Shown piece after piece: positions 35,858 to 45,615 of a DNA stretch of 64,000 bases. The notes under the pieces were generated by a model. That model saw only the letters and a list, made by a program, of their open reading frames with translations. It was not told the DNA's origin and ran no database searches. Location: positions 62,001 to 126,000 of the forward strand of contig CAJOGI010000005.1 in NCBI GenBank assembly GCA_905234075.1, read 5' to 3'. Position numbers and translations under genes: made by a program. The first letter of the stretch is position 1, and each line of letters starts with the position of its first letter. The DNA comes from an uncultured Synergistales bacterium (lineage in GTDB: Bacteria; Synergistota; Synergistia; Synergistales; Aminobacteriaceae).

Positions 35858-35939
35858 TTTTATTTTTCATTCTTACTCCGTAATTTATAATTAGCTTTAA
35901 TATTATAAAGAATATTATAAAGGAGAGAAAAAAATTTTA

Positions 35940-37352
35940 ATGGCAATTATATTTTTCGTGAGCCTGATAATTTTTTTAATAATGCCCAGAACTTCTTGGG
36001 CGTGCATGACGATTCTTGTCGGTAAAAAAGCATCGGCAACGGGCGAAGTTTTAGTCGGACATAACGAGGACGCTCCGGGACGCTTCACAATGCAGACTCA
36101 TCTTGTCAAAAAAAAGCGCAGGCCGCACGGAACAAAGATAAAATTTGAACCTAATCTCGCAGAGATTGAACTCTTCGACACGAGGACGAATCTTTTTTGG
36201 GCGGAGGCAAAAACTCTCAGCGAAAATTATTCCGACTCGGCGTTCTGTGATTTTTACGTCAACGGCTACGGCGTTGTAATCTGCTCGAATAATTGCGCGG
36301 ACTCAAAAGAAGATAACCCTGAATTATTGAACGGCGGAATAGGCTATGGACTTCGGCGGCTCGTTGCGGAGAAGGCACGCTCTGCAAAGGACGCTCTCGA
36401 AATTGCCTGTAATTTAGTTGAAAAATACGGCTATGCTTCGAGCGGAAGGTCTTACGCATTTTCAGACAAGGAAGAAATTTACGTAATGCAGATTGTTCAC
36501 GGAAAACATTACGCTATTGCGCGAGTGCCTGATGACGAAGCCGCCGTAATTCCCAATCACTACACGATAAGAGAACCCGAAAAAAAATCACGCGGCTATG
36601 AGAATTTAATTTCTTATGCAAAAGAGCGCGGCTGGTACAAAGAAAGCGACGGAGCTTTTGATTTCGCGAGAGTGTATCAGGCTGAAAGTTCATTCGGACT
36701 TGAAAAAAATACTTACAGACACGTAAAAGCCTTTGAAATTTTATTGGACATGGATTTATCGGGATTGTTAAAAACTGAATGGCAGCCGCTCCCGTTTTCA
36801 ATAAAGCCCGCGAAAAAAGTTGACATCGACATGCTGAAAAAAATTTTGCGCGCCCACAACGAAAATTTATACCACTTCGACAAGCCCATAGGCATTTGCA
36901 ACTTTGAAACGCTCGAAAGCACAATCGCACAGATAAGGCACAACCCCGACAGAATAATTTTGCGCAAGGCTCTCGGCCGTCCGTGCTGCTCGCCGTATAT
37001 AGCGTGGTACTTCGGCATAAATTCAGTCCCTAAAGATTACGAGGACAAGGACGCGGAGACTTCTCTGCACGAACATTTTTTGACAACGCCCGAAGACATG
37101 GAAGAAAAAGACAACGCTTGGGATAGGGCACTAAAAATTTGTGCGGAGTGCGAAGCTCATCATGACGATGAAAATTTTGAACTCAAGAAAAAAATTTACG
37201 CGCTCGAAGAAAAAATCGAAAACAAATTAAAAACTCTCGACCCTCAAATTGAATTAAGACTACGCAGCGAACCGCGAATAGCCCGTGCAATGATGGACGC
37301 GGCTCTGCTTCAATGGACGAAAGAATTTGAACAGTTAGGAGTTAGGAATTAG
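35940..37352 (+). CDS. Secreted C69-family dipeptidase
   Basis: A 470-residue Ntn-hydrolase of peptidase family C69 (PepD/dipeptidase A). A signal peptide (residues 1-21, ending TSWA) is followed at once by C22, the N-terminal nucleophile, in CMTILVGKKAS and GHNEDAPGRF. Cleavage by signal peptidase would thus also expose the catalytic Cys. NGYGVVICSNN and HYTIREP fit the family. It likely hydrolyses dipeptides in the periplasm or outside. The C-terminal ELGVRN comes from a heptamer array. AGGAGAG lies before ATG 35940. Confidence 0.85.
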   Translation: MAIIFFVSLIIFLIMPRTSWACMTILVGKKASATGEVLVGHNEDAPGRFTMQTHLVKKKRRPHGTKIKFEPNLAEIELFDTRTNLFWAEAKTLSENYSDSAFCDFYVNGYGVVICSNNCADSKEDNPELLNGGIGYGLRRLVAEKARSAKDALEIACNLVEKYGYASSGRSYAFSDKEEIYVMQIVHGKHYAIARVPDDEAAVIPNHYTIREPEKKSRGYENLISYAKERGWYKESDGAFDFARVYQAESSFGLEKNTYRHVKAFEILLDMDLSGLLKTEWQPLPFSIKPAKKVDIDMLKKILRAHNENLYHFDKPIGICNFETLESTIAQIRHNPDRIILRKALGRPCCSPYIAWYFGINSVPKDYEDKDAETSLHEHFLTTPEDMEEKDNAWDRALKICAECEAHHDDENFELKKKIYALEEKIENKLKTLDPQIELRLRSEPRIARAMMDAALLQWTKEFEQLGVRN

Positions 37353-37357
37353 GAATT
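37335..37357 (+). repeat. Heptamer array encoding the C69 peptidase C-terminus
   Basis: Three TTAGGAG/TTAGGAA units supply the last six codons (ELGVRN) and the stop codon. Confidence 0.75.
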
Positions 37358-37362
37358 TTTTT

Positions 37363-38307
37363 CTATACTGTTCTCTGCGAAATTCCTTTCATTGAGCAGA
37401 TAGCCCAGTCTGTATTAACGGCCGTTATGATGCTTCCGCAGTATTCGCATTTAGCGGAGGCATTTAATTTTATCGGCGCACCGCAATGAGGACATGTATC
37501 AGATTTCACGCCTTCAGTTTCGGGCCGTGTCAAAGAGCCTTTCTTGCGCGACAATTCTATTTCGTATTCTAAAAATTTTTCTTTGTCCCTGTCGCCGGAA
37601 ATTAATTTGCCTGTAAAATCATCGAGAACATAAGAAACAAAGCGCGAATTTAATCCAACTGTGAGATAATCGCGTCCGCCGGACTGCCGCCAGCCTTTAA
37701 TATTTACATCAAGCACGGCTATTCTTTCAGTGTAATCAGTTCTGTGATTTTTGCGGAACTCATCGAGCTGTCTGTCCATTTGATTATAAAATGCGTCGGT
37801 CATGTACGGACGAAGCGGGCTGATGTCTTTTGCGTGCCAAGCGTCCTGCATTTGAACGAAAAGATTTGCCATTAATGTTTTAATATCTTCTTCGTCAAAA
37901 TTCGGATCAAGTGCCAAGTATTTTTCAATCTGTTTTAATTTTTTCACCGGCGCAGTTTTTTGAATTACTACCGGCTCTTTTTGCGTTGTCTCAGGCCATT
38001 TCCCCGTGAAGATAAAATAAATTCCTCCGAATATCCAGCCTGTTGCAGTTTTTATAATATCCCATGCTAATTTGAACACGTAATAAATAAAAGCTAAAAC
38101 TCCGAGTGCTACTATTCCGGCAGCAGTATCTCCGCAGTCAGTGTCAGCATCGTCATAATCGCTTGAATATGAACTTGAGCTTGAACTTGAATATGAGCCG
38201 CCGTAATCTGAAGTGCTTGAAAAATTTCCGAAGTCAGGCCAAGCACTGCCGACAAAAATTATTAATGAAAAAATTATTAACGCAATGAAAAAACTTTTTC
38301 TTTTCAT
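37363..38307 (-). CDS. Tim44-like domain protein with C-terminal zinc ribbon (copy 2 of tandem pair)
   Basis: A 314-residue protein: signal-like hydrophobic start (1-23), a Ser/Tyr/Asp-rich linker, a membrane helix (about 65-95), a Tim44-like domain (about 125-265, LMANLFVQMQDAWHAKD, LRPYMTDAFYNQMDRQL) and a zinc ribbon with CPHC and CEYC pairs at 273-295. If the start is a cleaved signal, the Ser-rich part is outside and the Tim44/zinc part cytoplasmic. It is very similar in its C-terminal two thirds to the gene immediately upstream. Function unknown. Confidence 0.8.
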   Translation of the reverse strand: MKRKSFFIALIIFSLIIFVGSAWPDFGNFSSTSDYGGSYSSSSSSSYSSDYDDADTDCGDTAAGIVALGVLAFIYYVFKLAWDIIKTATGWIFGGIYFIFTGKWPETTQKEPVVIQKTAPVKKLKQIEKYLALDPNFDEEDIKTLMANLFVQMQDAWHAKDISPLRPYMTDAFYNQMDRQLDEFRKNHRTDYTERIAVLDVNIKGWRQSGGRDYLTVGLNSRFVSYVLDDFTGKLISGDRDKEKFLEYEIELSRKKGSLTRPETEGVKSDTCPHCGAPIKLNASAKCEYCGSIITAVNTDWAICSMKGISQRTV

Positions 38308-38323
38308 TCCTAATTTTTAACTC

Positions 38324-39274
38324 CTACGCTGTTCTCTGTGAAATTCCTTTCATTGAGCAGATTGCCCAGTCTGTATTAACAGCTGTGATAATACTTCCGC
38401 AGTATTCGCATTTAGCTGAAGCGTTTAATTTTATCGGCGCACCGCAATGAGGACACACGTCAGATTTTACGCCTTCTGTTTCAGGAGTTGTAAACTCGCC
38501 GGATTTTCGCGTCAATTCAATTTCGTATTCTAAAAATTTTTCGCGTTCTCTGTCGCCTGAAATTAATTTGCCCGTAAAATCATCAAGAACATATGAAACA
38601 ATCCGCGAATTTAATCTCACAGTAATATAATCGCGCCCCGTTGACTGTCTCCAGCCTTTTAAGCCGACGTTAAGCACGGCAATTCTTTCAGTGTAATCAG
38701 TTCTGTGATTTTTGCGGAAGGCTTCGAGCTGTCTGTCCATTTGATTATAAAAAGCATCGGTCATGTACGGACGAAGAGAGCTAATATCTTTGTCGCGCCA
38801 TGTGTCCTGCATCTGAACATAAAGATTTGACATCAACGTTTTAATTTTTTCTTCATCAAAATTCGGGTCAAGCTCTAAATATTCATTCATCGGCCTTAAA
38901 TTTTGCGCGGGTGCGTCAGTGTTAAGCATTATGGGCGCGTTGCGTTTGCCCTTCTTCATTTTTATGAGCAGGAAGAAAATAATAACGAGAACGAAAACAA
39001 GAATAACTCCCTCAATGTCGTCCGATGTGCTTCCGCCGAGTGTCCCTGCTGTGAGCGGCAAGATATTAAAATTATTTGTGTCGCCTAAACTGACGCTCCG
39101 GCGCGTGGAACCTCCTGAGCCGTAGCTTCTCGATGATGACGAAGACGAAGAACTCGACGAACTATCGTAATCAGAGTTTCCGGAAAAGCTCCCGAAATCC
39201 GAATAAGCGTCCCGGTTAAATACGAATACAGCAAGAATAAAAATTAAAACACAGAGAAAAATTTTATGCCTCAT
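38324..39274 (-). CDS. Tim44-like domain protein with C-terminal zinc ribbon (copy 1 of tandem pair)
   Basis: A 316-residue paralogue of the following gene with the same order of parts: signal-like start, a very Ser-rich stretch near residues 38-55 (ten Ser in a row), a membrane helix (about 88-106), a Tim44-like domain and a CPHC/CEYC zinc ribbon. From LDPNFDEE to the C-terminus (ending CSMKGISQRTA) the pair is nearly identical, while the linkers differ, indicating a fairly recent tandem duplication or ongoing gene conversion. The two genes are 16 bp apart. Function unknown. Confidence 0.8.
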   Translation of the reverse strand: MRHKIFLCVLIFILAVFVFNRDAYSDFGSFSGNSDYDSSSSSSSSSSSRSYGSGGSTRRSVSLGDTNNFNILPLTAGTLGGSTSDDIEGVILVFVLVIIFFLLIKMKKGKRNAPIMLNTDAPAQNLRPMNEYLELDPNFDEEKIKTLMSNLYVQMQDTWRDKDISSLRPYMTDAFYNQMDRQLEAFRKNHRTDYTERIAVLNVGLKGWRQSTGRDYITVRLNSRIVSYVLDDFTGKLISGDREREKFLEYEIELTRKSGEFTTPETEGVKSDVCPHCGAPIKLNASAKCEYCGSIITAVNTDWAICSMKGISQRTA

Positions 39275-39316
39275 AAAAAATCCTCCCTAAAAATCTTGAG
39301 ATTAATTTTTAATTAT

Positions 39317-39354
39317 TATAAAAAAGAGCTATCGAAACAATAATCCGACAGCTC
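39317..39354 (-). terminator. Intrinsic terminator after the flavoprotein reductase pair
   Basis: On the minus strand GAGCT(G)TCG pairs with CGA(T)AGCTC (39326-39354) and is followed by TTTTTTAT. It ends the flavoprotein transcript before the Tim44-like pair. Confidence 0.8.
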
Positions 39355-39383
39355 TCTTAATTTTTAGAGTTTATCAGGAGATA

Positions 39384-41264
39384 TTAGAACTCCGCCGCGC
39401 TCTTTCCTGCAATTCGTCCATAAACAACGAAGTCAGCTACAGCAGTCCCGCCGAGCCTGTTGCCTCCGTGAACGCCGCCGGTAACTTCGCCAGCTGCGAA
39501 TAATCCCGGAATTATTTTGCCGTTGCCCCTGAGAACATGCCCGGCACCGTCAATTTTTAATCCGCCCATCGTATGATGAATGCCCGGTGTAACTTTAATC
39601 GCATAGAACGGTGCTGTATCTAACGGGTTAATAAAACTTGTGCGTCCGAAGTCAGGATCGTTGCGTTCTTTTACGTAGCCGTTCCAAGTTTTGACAGTGT
39701 TCGCGAAAACGTCAGCAGGAAGGTTGACCGCCGCCGCTAAATCTTCGTAAGTGTCGCCTTTGAACGTGTAGCCCTTTGCGATATAGCCTTTAATAACGGA
39801 GCTTTCATCGACCATTTTTTGATCAATTATGAGCCACGCAAAAGAATGAGGCTGCTCGATTTCTGCCTTTGAAACTACATCGCGTGTCAAAACTTCGTCA
39901 ATAAATCTCTTGCCTTCGGTATTAACGAGAATAGCTCCGTCGCCGCGAAGTCCCTCAGTGATTAAATTTGAAGAATCAAATTGCACGGTCGGGTGAATTT
40001 GTATCTGCTTCATATCGACAACAGCCGCTCCGACTTCCTGAGCCATAATAATTCCTTCTCCCGTTGCTCCGGGTGCGTTCGTTGTCATGAAACCTTCAAG
40101 CGCAGGGTTAAGCATTGCAACCATCTTCAAATTTGCTCCGAAGCCTCCCGTTGCAAGAATTACGGCCTTTGATTTTATTGTTATCTTGTTGCCTTTGCTA
40201 TCTGCCGCAACTCCGCAGACGCTGCCTTTGTCGTCCGTAAGAATTGATTTCGCCATTGTCTCTGTCATCAGGGTTATATTTTTTCTGGCTTTGCAGGCTG
40301 CTTCGAGTTTCGGTATCATAGTCGCTCCGACGGATAAGACTTTTTTATTTTCGTCAACGGGTCTGTGTATTCTCTTTACTGACGCGCCGCCGGCCGCTCC
40401 TACGGAACTTAAATCAATATCGACTGTCTTGAGCCACGCTATAGCGTCTGCAGTATTGTCGCAAAGAGCCTTTAATAACACGGGGTCGTTAATTCCATGT
40501 CCGCCGATTAAAGTATCAAGCTGCATTAACTCGCTTGAGTCAAAGTAGCCTTTTTCGCCGTCAGCTTTCCATGCGTCATACTGCTCTTTAACTTTTGCGG
40601 CCAAGTCGCTGATAACTTTATGACTGCTCCATTTATCTGCGGCAGTCTTGAGAGTCTTTTCAACCCCTGCGGCCTCGTTGAATTTATTGCCTGACTGTTC
40701 AGGAGTGTGAGCGGCATTCATTCCGCCTGTAGCTCTGACTGAATTTCCGCCGACCATCGCCTGTTTCTCGATCAAGATAACTTTTTTTCCGGCATCTGCG
40801 GCTGTGATAGCGGCGATCATTCCTGCACCGCCCGCGCCGATTATGGCAACGTCAGTCTCGAAAATTTTTTCTTCAGCTTCTTTAACGTCTGTGGCTTTAA
40901 TTTTATAGTCGTCAGGGTTGACTCCTGCGGCTTTCAACGCGGCCTCAGCGGCTTTCAAAATTCCCGTTGAGCTTATCGTCGCGCCGGTCATAACGTCAAC
41001 GTTAATAGCATTTTTCTCGACCATTTCCGCCGGAAGTTTCTCAATAGCTACCGAGCCTATGCCTTGAGTTTCTTTCGGGCCTTCCGCCGTTACATTTTTA
41101 ATCTTGCCCTCGTCAAGAGTAACCGTTACGGTGATCGCGTCAGCTCCTCCGAAGCCGTCCGCCGTCGCTTTGCCCGTTATCGAAGTGTCTTTGGCCTGCG
41201 AAGTGTTGAGCATGATAACCGCCATTAATAATAATGATACGATTAGAAATACGCGCCTTTTCAT
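39384..41264 (-). CDS. Periplasmic FMN-binding, FAD-dependent reductase (fumarate/urocanate reductase type), copy 2
   Basis: A 626-residue exported flavoprotein: signal peptide (1-24), an FMN-binding domain (about 30-115) with the flavinylation motif DVMTGATIS (D-x-x-T-G-A-T, FMN linked to Thr by ApbE), then a flavocytochrome-c-type FAD domain with AIIGAGGAGMIAAITAADAG, HHTMGGLKID and GLFAAGEVTGGVHGGNRLGG. No CxxCH haem motif, so electrons must arrive through FMN. The family uses fumarate, urocanate or methacrylate-like acceptors; the substrate is not decided here. Tandem with a close paralogue. Confidence 0.88.
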   Translation of the reverse strand: MKRRVFLIVSLLLMAVIMLNTSQAKDTSITGKATADGFGGADAITVTVTLDEGKIKNVTAEGPKETQGIGSVAIEKLPAEMVEKNAINVDVMTGATISSTGILKAAEAALKAAGVNPDDYKIKATDVKEAEEKIFETDVAIIGAGGAGMIAAITAADAGKKVILIEKQAMVGGNSVRATGGMNAAHTPEQSGNKFNEAAGVEKTLKTAADKWSSHKVISDLAAKVKEQYDAWKADGEKGYFDSSELMQLDTLIGGHGINDPVLLKALCDNTADAIAWLKTVDIDLSSVGAAGGASVKRIHRPVDENKKVLSVGATMIPKLEAACKARKNITLMTETMAKSILTDDKGSVCGVAADSKGNKITIKSKAVILATGGFGANLKMVAMLNPALEGFMTTNAPGATGEGIIMAQEVGAAVVDMKQIQIHPTVQFDSSNLITEGLRGDGAILVNTEGKRFIDEVLTRDVVSKAEIEQPHSFAWLIIDQKMVDESSVIKGYIAKGYTFKGDTYEDLAAAVNLPADVFANTVKTWNGYVKERNDPDFGRTSFINPLDTAPFYAIKVTPGIHHTMGGLKIDGAGHVLRGNGKIIPGLFAAGEVTGGVHGGNRLGGTAVADFVVYGRIAGKSAAEF

Positions 41265-41310
41265 TATAAAAATATTCCTCCTTAAAATATATGAGTCAGG
41301 GATAAGAATT

Positions 41311-41344
41311 TTACCTCCTACCTCCTAACTCCTAATTCCTACCT
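41311..41344 (-). repeat. Heptamer array between the two flavoprotein genes
   Basis: On the minus strand five TTAGGAG/TAGGAGG units follow and overlap the stop region of the upstream flavoprotein gene. Confidence 0.75.
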
Positions 41345-41346
41345 GA

Positions 41347-43218
41347 TTAAAACTCTGAAGCCGATTTTCCTGCGATTCTTCCGAAAACAACGAAGTCCGC
41401 TACAGCATTTCCGCCGAGCCTGTTGCCGCCGTGAACTCCTCCGACAACTTCACCGGCTGCAAATAATCCCGGAATTTTTTCGCCGTTGGCTTTGAGAACG
41501 TGTGCGCCCGCGTCAATTTTTAATCCGCCCATCGTGTGATGAATGCCCGGAGTAACTTTTATCGCGTAGAACGGGGCCGTGTCTAACGGATTAGCAAAAC
41601 TCGTGCGACCGAAGTCAGCGTCCTTTTTATTTTTTACATAGCCGTTCCATGTCTGCATGGTCTTTGCAAAAACATCAGCAGGGATATTAATTGCCTTAGC
41701 TAATTCTTCGTAAGTGTCGCCCTTGAACGTGTAGCCTTTTGTTATATAGCCTTTGATGACTGAAGAAGCGTCCGCCATTTTGTTATCAATCACGAGCCAG
41801 GCGAATGAGTTAGGCTGATCGATTTCGGCCTTTGAGACTACGTCGCGGGCAAGAACTTCATCAATAAATCTTTTGCCCTCTGTGTTGACAAGAATAGCTC
41901 CATCGCCGCGAAGTCCTTCGGTGATTAATGCTGAAGTATCAAACTGTACTGTCGGGTGAATTTGAATTTCTTTCATGTCAACGACAGCCGCGCCGATTTT
42001 TTGAGCCATTGTAATTCCTTCGCCGGTCGCGCCGGGTGCGTTCGTCGTCATGAAACCGTTGAGAGAAGGTTCGAGTTCCGCAACCATTTTCAAATTTGCT
42101 CCGAAGCCTCCTGTAGCAAGAATAACGGCCTTTGCTTTAAGTATTACTTTGCTGCCCTTGCTCTCAGCTTCAACTCCGCAGACGTTTCCTTTATCGTCCG
42201 TAAGGATTGCTTTTGCCATTGTCTCTGTCATTATCGTGATGTTTTTTCTTGCTTTGCAGGCCGCTTCAAGTCTGGGGACCATGTAAGCACCGACGGAAAC
42301 AACTTTTTTCTCTTCATTAAGGGGTCTGTGAATACGCTTGACTGACGCGCCGCCGAACGCTCCTACAGAGCTTAAATCAATATTAACGGTCTTGAGCCAT
42401 TCGATAGCGTCCGCAGTATTTTCGCAGAGTGCTTTGACAAGTTCAGGATCGTTAATTCCATGTCCGCCGATGATTGTATCAAGCTCCATTAACTCGACTG
42501 AATCAAAATAGCCTTTCGGGTCAGCCTTCCATGCGTCATACTGTGCTTTGACTTTCGCGGCCAAGTCCGCAATAAATTTGTTGTCCGAAAATTTTTCAGC
42601 GGCCTTGAGAGTTTTTTCGATGCCTGCGTTCTCACCGAATTTATTTTTATCCTGTTCGGGAGTGTGTGCGGCATTCATTCCGCCGGTAGACCTCACGGAG
42701 TTTCCGCCGGACATTGCCTGTTTTTCAATTAAGATAACTTTTTTCCCTGCGTCTGCGGCTGTGATAGCAGCGACCATTCCTGCACCGCCCGCGCCGATTA
42801 TCGCAACGTCGGTCTCAAAAATTTTTTCTTCAGCGGCTTTTGCACTGTCTGAACTTTTCTTATAATCTTCGGGATTTACTCCTGCGGCCTTCAACGCGGC
42901 TTCAGCGGCTTTCAAAATTCCCGTTGAGCTGAAGGTTGCGCCGGTCATGCCGTCAACGTTGATTGAATTTTTCTCGACCATCTCTGCCGGAAGTTTCTGA
43001 ATAGCGACCGAGCCGATGCCCTCCGTTTCTTTCGGGCCCTCTGCTTTTACGCTCTTGATCTTTCCGTCCTCAACGGTGATCGTTACGGTGATCGCGTCAG
43101 GGCCTCCGAAGCCGTCCGCCTTAGCTGTGCCTGTTACCTCTGCGGCTTGTGAAACAGGACTGAACGCTATAACCGCCATCGTTATCACTGATAGAATTAA
43201 AAATACGCGCCTTTTCAT
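41347..43218 (-). CDS. Periplasmic FMN-binding, FAD-dependent reductase (fumarate/urocanate reductase type), copy 1
   Basis: About 623 residues from ATG 43218 (MKRRVFLILSV), chosen because AGGAGG lies just before it and the signal peptide then starts normally; a longer frame from 43284 adds 22 residues with no Shine-Dalgarno. Same order as the next gene: signal, FMN domain with DGMTGATFS, FAD domain with AIIGAGGAGMVAAITAADAG, HHTMGGLKID and GGVHGGNRLGG. It differs from its paralogue mainly in the linker (KKSSDSAKAA). The pair could be alternative reductases for different electron acceptors. Confidence 0.88.
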   Translation of the reverse strand: MKRRVFLILSVITMAVIAFSPVSQAAEVTGTAKADGFGGPDAITVTITVEDGKIKSVKAEGPKETEGIGSVAIQKLPAEMVEKNSINVDGMTGATFSSTGILKAAEAALKAAGVNPEDYKKSSDSAKAAEEKIFETDVAIIGAGGAGMVAAITAADAGKKVILIEKQAMSGGNSVRSTGGMNAAHTPEQDKNKFGENAGIEKTLKAAEKFSDNKFIADLAAKVKAQYDAWKADPKGYFDSVELMELDTIIGGHGINDPELVKALCENTADAIEWLKTVNIDLSSVGAFGGASVKRIHRPLNEEKKVVSVGAYMVPRLEAACKARKNITIMTETMAKAILTDDKGNVCGVEAESKGSKVILKAKAVILATGGFGANLKMVAELEPSLNGFMTTNAPGATGEGITMAQKIGAAVVDMKEIQIHPTVQFDTSALITEGLRGDGAILVNTEGKRFIDEVLARDVVSKAEIDQPNSFAWLVIDNKMADASSVIKGYITKGYTFKGDTYEELAKAINIPADVFAKTMQTWNGYVKNKKDADFGRTSFANPLDTAPFYAIKVTPGIHHTMGGLKIDAGAHVLKANGEKIPGLFAAGEVVGGVHGGNRLGGNAVADFVVFGRIAGKSASEF

Positions 43219-43317
43219 TACACGTTCCTCCTCATAAAAAATCTTGAATATCATTACGGTGAGTATATTATATAATCTAATCACATTAAAAATTTATTTT
43301 TACAGGAGGATTTTTGC

Positions 43318-45615
43318 GTGGCAAAAAAATTTTCGTTCACGTTTTTTATTTTTATTCTTTCAATTTTTACATTAACAATAATTCCTTCGGCAGGTTTCGG
43401 AGCTGACGCTAACAATAAAGAAATTGCTATCGATTACGTAACTAAAATTCAAAACGAAATCAGCGCGGACCTCTCAAAATTAAGAACTGCAATAGAAACT
43501 GAACTTGCCGACATAAAACTTTTAAGCTCGGATATTCAACAAAGACTCGCGGAGCTTAATATACTAACCGAAAAATCTTCGGACGATATGGCAGCATGGG
43601 GCTACACTGACGAGCAAAGAGAACTCCGCACTCAGGTTTTGTCGCAATTAACCGTCGCTTATGCTGCGTATGACTCGCTCTATCAGACTTCTCTGAGCAA
43701 TAGCAAAGAGACTCAAGAAATTGACGCGGCCTCGCTTAAAAATGTAGAGTCGCCGGATATTAATTACAGCGACGAATTAAGAAAAGAGATTAATAAAACT
43801 TCAAGCAATCTTGACGTTCAAGTTTTTTATCTGCAAACTAAGACAAATAAATTAAGATTAGAATTAGCAGAAGCTATTGAGATGCAAAAAAAATTAAAGG
43901 CTGCTCAAGAAGGCGGAGAAGCTCTCGAACTTCCACGAACTTATATTTTAAGAGTGGAGCTTGCTAAATTAAACGTAGCTTTGACTCGCTTGCAGGTACA
44001 GGCTCAGAGAAAAAACTTTGACACTAACGTAGCCACAATTCAACGATTAAGACGGAGGCTCGCGGATATTCAGGGGAAGTTAATTTTTCCTCAAGAGCTG
44101 TTAGATAAAAACCTCGAAAAAATTCAAACGCGCTTGAATGATTTAACAAAAGAATTGAACGATGCAAGGAAGGCTCTTGACTTGGCTCATGCTTCGTTAG
44201 TTCGCTCACGGGCTGCGCTTGGCTCGGCTGATGTAAATGTATTGACTAACGCTTCATCTGCTCATTACATGGCACGAAACGCAAGAGTTAATTACTGGGA
44301 ATACATGATAGCTTTGCTTGATGATGAAATAGAGATTAACCTCGAATTTCAGCGGACATGGCGCGAAAGATTCAAGCTCTTCAATGACAAAGCAAGCGGC
44401 GAAGAAATTTGGAAGATCCGAGAAAGTTCGCAGGCAAGAATCAACGAACTTCAGACACAGCTTGAGGGCGTTAGAACTCTCGAAAACACATTGCTGCTTC
44501 AGGCCGACAGCATACAGGCCCATGCAGAGACTGAAGGAATTGCAAGCACCGTTCAACAAAGCATTATACAGGCCGCAAATAATTACAGAAAAATAGTTTC
44601 GGATATCTGCAACAGATACGAGGCACTGATCCCTGACGCGATTTTTTTACAGCAGCGGCTCTACAACGAAGCGAATGACAACATAAGCGCGTTGAGGCTT
44701 GCTGAAAAAGTCAGCTCTTTCAGCAAAGATACAATTATGGGATTTTTGGACACTGAATTATGGCAGGGCGAGGGCTATTCCGTAACAGTCAGCAAATTAA
44801 TCATCGCTATATTTGTATTTTTATCGAGTTTCTTTTTAAGTTCATGGGGCAGCAACTGGATCAAGCGCAGAATGTTGAGACGCGAAAAAGTCAGCATAAC
44901 TGCCGCTAACGGTGTTCAAAGAATTGTATTTTATATCTTATGGGTGGCATTCGCTTTAATCGCCTTAAACATTGTAAAAATTCCTTTGACGGCGTTTGCG
45001 TTTATGGGCGGTGCCTTTGCGGTCGGCATAGGTTTCGGAATGCAGAACATCTTTAATAATTTAATCAGCGGCTTCATTGTAATTTTCTCGCGTCCTTTCA
45101 AAGTCAATGACATTGTTGACGTAATGGGAATACAGGGAACAGTTGATGACATCGGCTCGCGCTCAACGACGATAAAAACTTGGGACGGCTTTGACGTTGT
45201 CATGCCCAACAGATATTTTCTTGAGAACAGCGTTACGAATTGGACAAAATCTGACTTAAAGAAGCGCGAAATATTAAAAGTCGGCGTAGCTTACGGCTCC
45301 GACACGCGGCGGGTCGAAAAAATTTTGCTGGAAGTTGCAAGAGATCATTCGCAAGTCCTAAAAAATCCTGCGCCTTTTGTAATATTCAAAGACTTTGGCG
45401 ACAGTTCTCTTGATTTTGAAGTTTATTACTGGATAGAGCTGCGGACATCGTCGGGAATGAAAGTATCAAGCGATATGCGTCATCACATTGCGGCGGTGTT
45501 TGAGCGCGAAGGAATTAATATCCCGTTCCCTCAAAGAGATATTCACATCATCAATGACGAGCCGAAGCCCGTAGAGATTAAAGAAGATACTCAGGAAGAT
45601 ACAAAAAATGCCTGA
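43318..45615 (+). CDS. MscS-family mechanosensitive channel with long periplasmic coiled coil
   Basis: A 765-residue protein starting at GTG 43318 after AGGAGG. A signal peptide (1-27) is followed by about 450 residues of periplasmic coiled coil (MscK/YbdG-like extended members have such parts), membrane helices near 500-600, then the MscS pore and beta domain: AFAVGIGFGMQNIFNNLISGF, RPFKVNDIVDV, TTIKTWDGFDVVMPNRYFLEN. It opens under membrane tension to relieve hypo-osmotic shock. It overlaps the YerC-like gene by 8 bp. Confidence 0.9.
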   Translation: MAKKFSFTFFIFILSIFTLTIIPSAGFGADANNKEIAIDYVTKIQNEISADLSKLRTAIETELADIKLLSSDIQQRLAELNILTEKSSDDMAAWGYTDEQRELRTQVLSQLTVAYAAYDSLYQTSLSNSKETQEIDAASLKNVESPDINYSDELRKEINKTSSNLDVQVFYLQTKTNKLRLELAEAIEMQKKLKAAQEGGEALELPRTYILRVELAKLNVALTRLQVQAQRKNFDTNVATIQRLRRRLADIQGKLIFPQELLDKNLEKIQTRLNDLTKELNDARKALDLAHASLVRSRAALGSADVNVLTNASSAHYMARNARVNYWEYMIALLDDEIEINLEFQRTWRERFKLFNDKASGEEIWKIRESSQARINELQTQLEGVRTLENTLLLQADSIQAHAETEGIASTVQQSIIQAANNYRKIVSDICNRYEALIPDAIFLQQRLYNEANDNISALRLAEKVSSFSKDTIMGFLDTELWQGEGYSVTVSKLIIAIFVFLSSFFLSSWGSNWIKRRMLRREKVSITAANGVQRIVFYILWVAFALIALNIVKIPLTAFAFMGGAFAVGIGFGMQNIFNNLISGFIVIFSRPFKVNDIVDVMGIQGTVDDIGSRSTTIKTWDGFDVVMPNRYFLENSVTNWTKSDLKKREILKVGVAYGSDTRRVEKILLEVARDHSQVLKNPAPFVIFKDFGDSSLDFEVYYWIELRTSSGMKVSSDMRHHIAAVFEREGINIPFPQRDIHIINDEPKPVEIKEDTQEDTKNA

